Shown here: in pieces, positions 7,770 to 14,179 of the stretch
How positions within the stretch are numbered: position 1 is the first letter of the stretch
Layout: the number at the start of each line of letters is the position of its first letter
Notes under the pieces: generated by a model
What the model was told of the DNA's origin: nothing
Databases searched by the model: none
The model's input: the letters and a program-made list of their open reading frames with translations, nothing else
Program-made: the position numbers and the translations under genes
NCBI GenBank assembly: GCA_946887345.1
Contig: CAMPKR010000024.1
Coordinates: 1-14,179 of the forward strand
Source of the DNA: an uncultured Bacteroidota bacterium
GTDB lineage: Bacteria; Bacteroidota; Bacteroidia; Chitinophagales; Chitinophagaceae
DNA length: 14,179 nt
Direction of reading: 5' to 3'

Positions 7770-8978
7770 ATGAAAAACGTATTACTCATAGGATCTGAAT
7801 TAGGGAAAGGCGGCGCAGAACGCTCTATTTCCCTATTGAGCTATCACCTGGAACAAAGGGGATATAATGTGATCCTATGTATACTTTCAGGAAGGGACAG
7901 AGCACAGTACTATCAAACTTGCGAGAAAGTAGTATTTGTGGATCCGCCCGTATATAAAAGCTATATCAATAAGCTGAAGGGCTGGAAATACCGCATACAG
8001 AAAATAGGGCAGCTGAAAAGGGAGAATAATATTGACGTATCGATCAGCTTTTTGGAAGGCCCTGACTATGCCAACATAATGAGCAAAGGGACAGAGAAGA
8101 CGGTACTCAGCATAAGAGGGACGAAGGTGTTTGATAAGAGAATCTCCGGATGGATGGGCCTGGTGCGAAAGAAAATATTAATGCCCTACCTGTACCAACG
8201 CGCAGATGAAATAGTATGCGTATCGCAGGCATTGTCTGATGAACTTAATAAGTACTTTAAAATAAAGCAGGAAAAACTCACCACTCTCTACAACTTCTAT
8301 GAGAACGAAAAGATCATAGAGAAGAGTATGGAACCCCTGACAGGAGAAGAACAAAAGTTATTTACTAAACCCGTTATCATCACCTCCGGCAGGCTGCACG
8401 TATCGAAAGCACAGGACAGCCTGGTGAGGATGCTGAAAAAGATAAAAGAACGGACCGAGGCCAGACTAATGATATTGGGAGACGGTGAGCTAAAAGACTA
8501 CCTGATGCGCCTGGCAGATGAACTGGGACTTAGTGTTTGTGACTGGGCCAGCAACCAGACTTATAAAGATGCTGATATCTACCTGATGGGGTACCAGGTG
8601 AATGCTTTTAAGTTTTACAGGCACAGCGCACTGTTTGCACTGTCTTCCTCGTGGGAAGGTTTTCCGAATGTGCTCGCCGAGGCTGTGATCTGCAATATAC
8701 CTGTTGTAAGTACCGATTGCTATACCGGACCAAGGGAAATACTGAATATAGAGGGGCTGAATGGAAAACCGGTAGAAACTGCGCACCGCACAAGCATAGG
8801 TTCGCTGTTACCGATGCTGGATAAGGTGGATGAAAAACGCTTTGATACGTGGGCCGATGAGGTGGCGTATTGGCTGGAAAAAGGAAGACCCGAGGCGAAA
8901 GAATTCGATAAACTGATTCAACGTTTTACCCTGGATGAGATGATGAGAAAGTGGGAGGAAGTAATAGAAACAAAATAA
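7770..8978 (+). CDS. GT4-family glycosyltransferase (first)
   Basis: 402 residues with a GT-B fold. The N-terminal domain shows the glycine-rich acceptor loop (LGKGGAERS, 11-19) typical of GT4 enzymes that use polyprenyl-linked acceptors. The C-terminal domain contains ITSGRLHVSKAQD (204-216), MILGDGEL (234-241) and the donor-site E-x7-E motif (E296 and E304 in WEGFPNVLAE). GYQVNAFKFY (274-283) is a variant of a segment common in this group. There is no transmembrane helix, so it should be a cytoplasmic, membrane-associated enzyme. The retaining mechanism follows from the family; donor and acceptor are unknown. The ATG directly abuts the TAA of the amidotransferase gene, which suggests translational coupling. 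Confidence 0.92.
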   Translation: MKNVLLIGSELGKGGAERSISLLSYHLEQRGYNVILCILSGRDRAQYYQTCEKVVFVDPPVYKSYINKLKGWKYRIQKIGQLKRENNIDVSISFLEGPDYANIMSKGTEKTVLSIRGTKVFDKRISGWMGLVRKKILMPYLYQRADEIVCVSQALSDELNKYFKIKQEKLTTLYNFYENEKIIEKSMEPLTGEEQKLFTKPVIITSGRLHVSKAQDSLVRMLKKIKERTEARLMILGDGELKDYLMRLADELGLSVCDWASNQTYKDADIYLMGYQVNAFKFYRHSALFALSSSWEGFPNVLAEAVICNIPVVSTDCYTGPREILNIEGLNGKPVETAHRTSIGSLLPMLDKVDEKRFDTWADEVAYWLEKGRPEAKEFDKLIQRFTLDEMMRKWEEVIETK

Positions 8979-8979
8979 G

Positions 8980-10089
8980 ATGAGGATATTATTAGTAGAC
9001 AGTTCCATTGCCTTTACCGGTGCATTTAAATGTGCGCTGAGCGAAGCGGAGCTGCTCTCTGCAAATCATACTTTTATTTTTGTGCTACCGGCACAAAGTA
9101 CACTGAAGCCATACCTGGAAGAAAGGGGTTTTAAAGTGTATATGCTGCCGATGGTAGAGATAAGCAAGTCGGCAAAGTCGCTGCTATCGTATTTCCCCTC
9201 TTTGCTGAAAAATGCAAGCGCCCTGAAAAAAATAGTAAAGAAAGAGCATGCAGATGTGGTTCAGATGAATGACTTCTACAATATGCTAGGCGTAATGCTG
9301 AAGAGATTGGGTTATAAAGGTAAGCTGATCACTTATGTGCGCTTTCTGCCTTCGTCAAGGCCGGCGGCACTAAGGAAGATATGGACGAGATTTGCCCAGA
9401 AATATTCCGATAAAGTTATTACGGTGTCGAAAGTGGCATTGCAGCAATTGCCCGAGGATAATAATATCATATGTATTTATGATCCGGTGAAACTAACGGA
9501 GCAATTGCCACAGAAAGTTTACGAGGAGAAAGAAATAGTAGACATTCTCTTCCAGGGAAACTATATAAGGGGCAAGGGGCAGGATGCCGGACTGGAAGCA
9601 TTTGCAATTGCATACAGAAAGAACCCAAATATCCGCTTGACCTTTGCAGGCGGAGATATGGGCTTAGAAAAGAACAGGGAATTTAAGCAACAACTGCAGG
9701 ACCGGGTAAAAGAACTGAGGCTAGAGAGTGTGGTGAGATTCACTGCTTTTGCTGACACGGTGGAAAAAGGAGTGAAAGAAGCTGATATAGTGTTGAATTT
9801 TTCCGAATCGGAGTCGTTTTCTATGACTTGCCTCGAGGCTTCGTTCTATGGCACGGCTTTGGTTGCAACAAGATGCGGGGGGCCAGAGGAAATTATAATA
9901 GACAACGAGACAGGATTTCTTGTTCCGCTGAAAGACTATGAGGCGATGGCAGAGGCTATACTGAAGCTCGCCGGCAGCTTTGATCTCAGGAAGAAATTTG
10001 CCGATGCCGCAAAGAAACGGGTAATGAAAGAATTTCCGACTGAAAAATTTATAGAAGAGTTTGAAGAAGTGTTGGCTGGTTTTAACTAA
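8980..10089 (+). CDS. GT4-family glycosyltransferase (second)
   Basis: 369 residues with a GT-B fold. The N-terminus (MRILLVDSSIAFTGAFK) is a short first strand and loop without the GGAER form seen in the preceding gene. The C-terminal domain contains ILFQGNYIRGKGQD (189-202), the FAGGD strand-turn (222-226) and an intact E-x7-E donor motif (E278 and E286 in ESFSMTCLE), followed by GGPEEII and NETGFLVP (309-316). No signal peptide or membrane span is apparent. It most likely adds one sugar to the repeat unit at the cytoplasmic membrane; the sugar cannot be predicted. The start lies 1 nt past the upstream stop and the stop abuts the downstream ATG, so it is tightly coupled on both sides. Confidence 0.91.
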   Translation: MRILLVDSSIAFTGAFKCALSEAELLSANHTFIFVLPAQSTLKPYLEERGFKVYMLPMVEISKSAKSLLSYFPSLLKNASALKKIVKKEHADVVQMNDFYNMLGVMLKRLGYKGKLITYVRFLPSSRPAALRKIWTRFAQKYSDKVITVSKVALQQLPEDNNIICIYDPVKLTEQLPQKVYEEKEIVDILFQGNYIRGKGQDAGLEAFAIAYRKNPNIRLTFAGGDMGLEKNREFKQQLQDRVKELRLESVVRFTAFADTVEKGVKEADIVLNFSESESFSMTCLEASFYGTALVATRCGGPEEIIIDNETGFLVPLKDYEAMAEAILKLAGSFDLRKKFADAAKKRVMKEFPTEKFIEEFEEVLAGFN

Positions 10090-11169
10090 ATGGCAGATAA
10101 GAGGCGCATATTATTTCTCGTTCCATACCCGGTGAAGCGGGCGCCTTCGCAGCGCTTCAGGGTGGAGCTTTTTGAGCCTGTTCTTAAAGATGCCGGGATT
10201 AGCTATACCGTTAGTCCATTCATGAGTGAGCGTACCTGGGATATACTCTACAAACCGGGGAATACTCTTAAAAAAGCACTAAGCATAGCGGGCGGTTACT
10301 TGCGCAGGCTACGGAATGTGCTGATAGATGTACATGGCTATAGCCATGTATTTATACATAGAGAGGCTGCGCCACTGGGACCACCAGTATTTGAATGGAT
10401 ACTCACAAAACTGTGGGGTAAGAGGGTGATCTATGACTTTGATGATGCTATATGGATACCCAATACCGGCAATGAGAACAAAATAGCGGCTGCACTAAAG
10501 GCAAACTGGAAGGTAAAGCGTATCTGCAACTGGGTAGAAACCGTAATAGCCGGGAATGAATACCTATGTGCATTTGCACGGCAGCATAATGAGAATGTTG
10601 TTTGTATACCGACAGTGGTAGATACAGAAAGGTTTCACAATAAAGTAAAGGAGCACCGAACAGACAGTATAATTATAGGCTGGACAGGAAGCCACTCTAC
10701 TCTGCCCTTTCTAGAAGAAATACTCCCCACGCTTCGTGAGCTGAATAAGGAACACAGGTTTACACTGCTGGTGATAGCGAACCGGAAGCCGAGCTTTGAA
10801 TTTCCCAGCATGATGTTCATACCATGGAAAGTAGAGACCGAGATAGATGATCTGCTGCATGCTGATATAGGCATAATGCCCTTGAAGGCAGACCAGTGGA
10901 GTGAGGGTAAATGTGGCTTTAAGCTGATCCAATACCTTTCATTGGGCATACCTGCTGTAGCTTCCCCTGTGGGTGTGAACAGCAAAATAATAGATCATGG
11001 AGTGAACGGATTTATGGCTAATAATCCGCAGGAATGGAAACAGCACTTATTGGACCTTATAAATGATCCAGAAAAAAGACACGCCTTTGGCAAGGCAGGA
11101 CGCCAAAAGATGATACGCGAATATAGCCTTCAATCACAGAAAGAGATATTCCTCAGCCTATTCAGATAA
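10090..11169 (+). CDS. Divergent GT4-like glycosyltransferase
   Basis: 359 residues with an apparent GT-B layout. The N-terminal half has a Rossmann-like start (RRILFLVPYPVKRAPSQRFR, 5-24) and an acidic YDFDDAIW segment (115-122). The C-terminal half has IIGWTGSHST (195-204) and SEGKCGFKLIQYLSLGIPA (271-289). The last segment occupies the place of the GT4 donor motif: E272 matches the first Glu, but the residue eight positions later is I280 instead of the second Glu. IDHGVNGFMA (301-310) matches the usual GT4 end of the donor domain. This variant recurs in a bacterial polysaccharide glycosyltransferase subgroup, so it is probably active, but donor use may differ. The ATG abuts the previous stop. 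The stop is only 4 nt from the stop of the convergent reverse-strand gene. Confidence 0.82.
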   Translation: MADKRRILFLVPYPVKRAPSQRFRVELFEPVLKDAGISYTVSPFMSERTWDILYKPGNTLKKALSIAGGYLRRLRNVLIDVHGYSHVFIHREAAPLGPPVFEWILTKLWGKRVIYDFDDAIWIPNTGNENKIAAALKANWKVKRICNWVETVIAGNEYLCAFARQHNENVVCIPTVVDTERFHNKVKEHRTDSIIIGWTGSHSTLPFLEEILPTLRELNKEHRFTLLVIANRKPSFEFPSMMFIPWKVETEIDDLLHADIGIMPLKADQWSEGKCGFKLIQYLSLGIPAVASPVGVNSKIIDHGVNGFMANNPQEWKQHLLDLINDPEKRHAFGKAGRQKMIREYSLQSQKEIFLSLFR

Positions 11170-11173
11170 GGGG

Positions 11174-12523
11174 TTAAATTTTCAGAGATAAGATATTTTT
11201 GATAATCGGCTGGTTTTTATAGTAGATGAGCACCAGGGCCAGACCATAGAACGGCAGGCAGGGTATGCGGTAACGGGAAAGCGCACCAAAATTGTAGGAA
11301 GATATACCCACGGCAAAAGCGAATACAATTGTGAATATGAGGCAGAACTGGATGGTGGGATCGGCTTTGATGGTTTTCCAGGTTCGGACGAGGCCTACGC
11401 TTATGAGCACTTTTATAGTTACCCAAAGGAATATAAGCGCTTCAATGGCGTTTAATAGTTGAATTGGCTTTTTTGTTTCCCAGATGTAAGGTCGGAATAA
11501 GCTCACATTTACAGCAAATGGGAACTTCTTCAACATACCCGTAAATGAAGGATCGAACTCACCAAGGGTGTAGCCTGAGCCTGCATCGCCTGATACCTGG
11601 TTGATATAAGTACGGGTAACATAAGAGGTCTTAGCCACATTTTGCAACGAGTACCGGCCGAGGCTTTGTGAGAACTTATCGGAAAAGTAAAGAAACCCAC
11701 CTACTGAAATGAGGATGATAAAGGTCTTGACAAAGAAACGCAGGGAACCATTTTGTATACTATGCGAATAGGTGAACAATATCCATAATGCAAGTGCCGG
11801 GAGGAAGGCGAGAAGTATGTAGACCTTGATAACTGCCACCAAGTAGAAACTAATAATAGTAAGAATAATGTTCCGCGGACTAAAGTCGCGGTGAATGAGA
11901 ATACGGAACGCACCATAAGTCATCCAGCCGAGTCCGAACATACAAATGGTATCCTTAAATATACCCGAGCCCCACATGATTGTACTGGGAATATAAAGAG
12001 TGCATATGGCAATGTACTTAAGATAAGCAGGGTACTTGAGCGCAAATGTGCGGAACAGTGCCCACATACCAGTGAAAGAAATAACACCGAAAATGACTGC
12101 TATGGGCAAGTAGGTAGTAAAGGTAAGAATGCCTAAAAGGGCCGTAATCACCACTACCGTGTACTCAGCGGGGGATTCATACCAAGGGAGCAGACGAGAT
12201 ATGTAGTCGGTATACTCGCTATCGTACCATTTGGGAAGAGCAAAGACGAGATTGAACCATTTGCCGATGGACTCATCGAAAGAACCATTGACCACCTGGG
12301 CATGCTCAAAGTAATTGGAAGTATCACCACCGCCATAATAGTATTGGTAGATCAGACCAATGAAAATGGCGCCGCATATTTTGACAGTGAGGCCGGGCAA
12401 AAAGTACTTCCTCCATGGATGACCCACAGGGTAACGCCTCTCACGAAAAATGATCGCAATTAAATAAATTACAACTAAGTAAAAGGGCAGTAAGAAATAG
12501 TCAAGTAATGTTATAAATTGCAT
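11174..12523 (-). CDS. Polytopic membrane protein, candidate Wzy-type polymerase or GT-C-like enzyme
   Basis: 449 residues, strongly hydrophobic, with about ten or more likely membrane helices (for example near 8-26, 44-61, 122-139, 141-160, 168-181, 217-250, 264-280, 356-377, 391-409 and 420-434). An early loop carries YYYGGGDTSNYF (61-72), WGSGIFKD lies at 184-191 and SRYRIPCLPF at 416-425. A long extracytoplasmic stretch (about 281-355) separates two late helices. An acidic motif in the first loop, a large late periplasmic loop and a C-terminal Arg-rich/Pro segment recall O-antigen polymerases and GT-C glycosyltransferases, but I do not recognise a named family. No other polymerase candidate is in the window, so context supports Wzy; a transferase or another membrane role remains possible. 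It is the only gene here on the reverse strand. The start at 12523 gives a short cytoplasmic end before helix 1. Confidence 0.6.
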   Translation of the reverse strand: MQFITLLDYFLLPFYLVVIYLIAIIFRERRYPVGHPWRKYFLPGLTVKICGAIFIGLIYQYYYGGGDTSNYFEHAQVVNGSFDESIGKWFNLVFALPKWYDSEYTDYISRLLPWYESPAEYTVVVITALLGILTFTTYLPIAVIFGVISFTGMWALFRTFALKYPAYLKYIAICTLYIPSTIMWGSGIFKDTICMFGLGWMTYGAFRILIHRDFSPRNIILTIISFYLVAVIKVYILLAFLPALALWILFTYSHSIQNGSLRFFVKTFIILISVGGFLYFSDKFSQSLGRYSLQNVAKTSYVTRTYINQVSGDAGSGYTLGEFDPSFTGMLKKFPFAVNVSLFRPYIWETKKPIQLLNAIEALIFLWVTIKVLISVGLVRTWKTIKADPTIQFCLIFTIVFAFAVGISSYNFGALSRYRIPCLPFYGLALVLIYYKNQPIIKNILSLKI

Positions 12524-12573
12524 TTACTTTGATTTCGATTTCAAGATCCAGTTTCTAATCCATTGTTTAGTAC
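12524..12573. other. Divergent intergenic region between the membrane protein and the second amidotransferase
   Basis: Fifty AT-rich bases separate two outward-facing starts, so promoters for both genes must lie here or inside the neighbours' coding sequence. It contains TTTG at 12528-12531 and a tandem GATTTC repeat at 12531-12542. No good TAnnTTTG element at the proper distance and no Shine-Dalgarno is visible on either strand. Promoter function follows from gene orientation, not from a motif. Confidence 0.35.
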
Positions 12574-14179
12574 ATGTGTGGTATTACCGGATATTATGCT
12601 TATAAAGAAAAGCACGGCACTAACATAAAGAAAATATCCCAATCAACTCTTAAGCTCTCGTTAAGAGGGCCCGATAGTGGTAATATTTACAGTGATTTTA
12701 ACATTGCTTTGGGTCATAGGCGACTTTCGATCATTGACGTGTCGAATAGTGCCTCTCAACCTATGACAGATGTGAGTGACCGGTATGTGATCGTATTTAA
12801 CGGCGAGATCTTTAATTTCAAAGAACTATCGTCAAAGTATCTTCAGAATACCTGGCAGAGAATATCCGGGCCCAAGACATCTTCTGATACTGAAGTACTA
12901 CTCTACCTGTTGATAGAATACGGGGCAAAAAGCCTGGAATGGCTGAGTGGATTTTTTGCTTTTGCTTTTTATGACAAAGAAACGGGGCAGCTATTGCTGG
13001 CCCGCGACAGGTACGGGAAAAAGCCACTACTCTACTATATGGGCAATGGCTTCATTGCATTCGCATCGGAGATGAAAGCTTTGCTGGAGTATGACATACC
13101 CAAAGAAATCGACTATACCGTAGCAAGCCAGTATTTTCAACTTAACTACATACCGCAGCCACAGAGCATGCTAAGAGGAGTGGCGAAACTTAAGCCTGCA
13201 CATTATCTTATCTTTTCGCCTAATGGACTGGAAGAGTATGCTCCGTACTATACGTTAAAAACAAATCCCGAAGCATATAACAACTTTAGCTACGAACAAG
13301 CAAAGGACGAGCTGATAAGGCTTTTGGATATGTCAGTTCAGGAAAGGATGATATCTGATGTGCCGCTGGGCGCGTTTCTTAGTGGTGGAGTTGATTCTTC
13401 GGTGATAGTTGCGCTGGCAAGCAGGCATACTTCACAGCTTAATACGTTTTCAATAGGGTATAAGGATAATGCGTACTTTGACGAGACGAAGTACGCTAAG
13501 GCTGTTGCTAATAAGTATAATACCAATCATACGGTATTCTCGCTATCGAACAATGACTTCCTGGAGCATTTGTATGATGTGCTGGAGTATATAGACGAAC
13601 CATTTGCTGATTCCTCGGCGATACCCGTTTACATACTCAGCAAGCACACCCGCAAGCATGTGACGGTAGCACTAAGTGGTGATGGCGGCGATGAGGTTTT
13701 CGCAGGCTATAACAAACATGCGGCTGAGTGGAAGATGCGCCAGCCCACGCTAGCCAATAAACTGGTGAAAGCCGGGAAACCATTATGGGAATCGCTGCCG
13801 CGAAGCAGGAACGGCAAAGTGACTAACCTATTCAGGCAACTGCACCGATTTGCAGAAGGAGCCCAACTACCAGTGCAGGAGCGTTATTGGAAATGGGCAT
13901 CTTTTGTTACCGAAAAAGAGGCTTCCTACCTTTTTAAGCCTGAAATAGCTGCCGAAATAGACAATGGCGTCATGAACCAGGAAAAACAACATTTCCTATC
14001 GGCGATAAAGGGCAATGATTTTAACGAGATATTACTGGCAGATATGAACCTTGTATTGACAGGAGACATGCTGGTAAAAGTGGACCTGATGAGTATGGCC
14101 AATAGCCTGGAGATAAGAAGTCCGTTTCTTGATTATAAGGTAGTAGATTTTGCATTTTCACTTCCTTCCCAATATAAGA
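12574..14179 (+). CDS. asnB: Asparagine-synthase-type glutamine amidotransferase (second copy, cut by window end)
   Basis: 535 codons are visible with no stop; the frame runs off the right edge, so perhaps 60-100 residues are missing if it has the usual length of this long AsnB group. It begins MCGITGYYAY, with C2 as the predicted glutaminase nucleophile, which fixes the start at 12574. Glutaminase segments are RGPD (31-34), HRRLSIID (48-55), FNGEIFN (75-81) and SDTE (104-107). The synthetase domain has SGGVDSS (270-276) and LSGDGGDE (367-374), and ends in the window with IRSPFLD and part of the next helix. The residue before RGPD is Leu where the upstream copy has His. The sequence clearly differs from the copy at 5901 throughout, so this is not a recent duplication. 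The product likely amidates a carboxylate using glutamine and ATP; whether the substrate is aspartate or a sugar acid is open. Confidence 0.92.
   Translation, partial: MCGITGYYAYKEKHGTNIKKISQSTLKLSLRGPDSGNIYSDFNIALGHRRLSIIDVSNSASQPMTDVSDRYVIVFNGEIFNFKELSSKYLQNTWQRISGPKTSSDTEVLLYLLIEYGAKSLEWLSGFFAFAFYDKETGQLLLARDRYGKKPLLYYMGNGFIAFASEMKALLEYDIPKEIDYTVASQYFQLNYIPQPQSMLRGVAKLKPAHYLIFSPNGLEEYAPYYTLKTNPEAYNNFSYEQAKDELIRLLDMSVQERMISDVPLGAFLSGGVDSSVIVALASRHTSQLNTFSIGYKDNAYFDETKYAKAVANKYNTNHTVFSLSNNDFLEHLYDVLEYIDEPFADSSAIPVYILSKHTRKHVTVALSGDGGDEVFAGYNKHAAEWKMRQPTLANKLVKAGKPLWESLPRSRNGKVTNLFRQLHRFAEGAQLPVQERYWKWASFVTEKEASYLFKPEIAAEIDNGVMNQEKQHFLSAIKGNDFNEILLADMNLVLTGDMLVKVDLMSMANSLEIRSPFLDYKVVDFAFSLPSQYK

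Noticed and set aside
11891..12136. Forward frame of 81 codons opposite the reverse-strand membrane protein
   Set aside because: The reverse frame is a full-length polytopic membrane protein; the forward frame is hydrophilic, unmotivated and lacks any start context.
12524..12573. Canonical Bacteroidota promoter (TTTG / TAnnTTTG) in the divergent gap
   Set aside because: Only a TTTG is present on the forward strand; no TAnnTTTG element at the right spacing could be found on either strand.

Overview
The window is part of a surface-polysaccharide (exopolysaccharide or capsule) locus. It probably comes from a Bacteroidota genome, perhaps in or near the Chitinophagia. Pointers to this are the Bacteroidota-style Wza and Wzc proteins, the lack of Shine-Dalgarno sequences at most starts, frequent ATA (Ile) and AGG (Arg) codons with mid-range GC, and the mix of neighbouring genes. 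The genus cannot be named from sequence alone.

Layout: bases 1-3231 hold the envelope-spanning export pair, a Wza-like outer-membrane lipoprotein followed 3 nt later by a Wzc-like tyrosine autokinase/co-polymerase with a Tyr-Gly-rich tail. A strong hairpin terminator at 3236-3270 closes this pair. Bases 3329-11169 carry six same-strand genes with very tight junctions (6, 16, 0, 1 and 0 nt): a PglK/MsbA-type ABC half-transporter (candidate lipid-linked oligosaccharide flippase), a GT25 glycosyltransferase, an asparagine-synthase-type amidotransferase, two GT4 glycosyltransferases and a third, divergent GT4-like glycosyltransferase. On the opposite strand at 11174-12523 is a polytopic membrane protein, the best candidate here for the Wzy-type polymerase. 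A second, different asparagine-synthase-type amidotransferase starts at 12574 and runs off the right edge.

Proposed workflow (inference from family knowledge): four glycosyltransferases build a lipid-linked repeat unit at the inner face of the cytoplasmic membrane. One or both AsnB-like enzymes may amidate a carboxyl group, for example on a uronic acid. The ABC protein flips the unit, the reverse-strand membrane protein polymerises it, Wzc controls chain length through Tyr-cluster phosphorylation, and the Wza-like lipoprotein exports the chain. No initiating phosphoglycosyl transferase, Wzx-type flippase, nucleotide-sugar enzyme, RNA gene, mobile element or CRISPR array is visible. No gene-free stretch exceeds about 100 bases.
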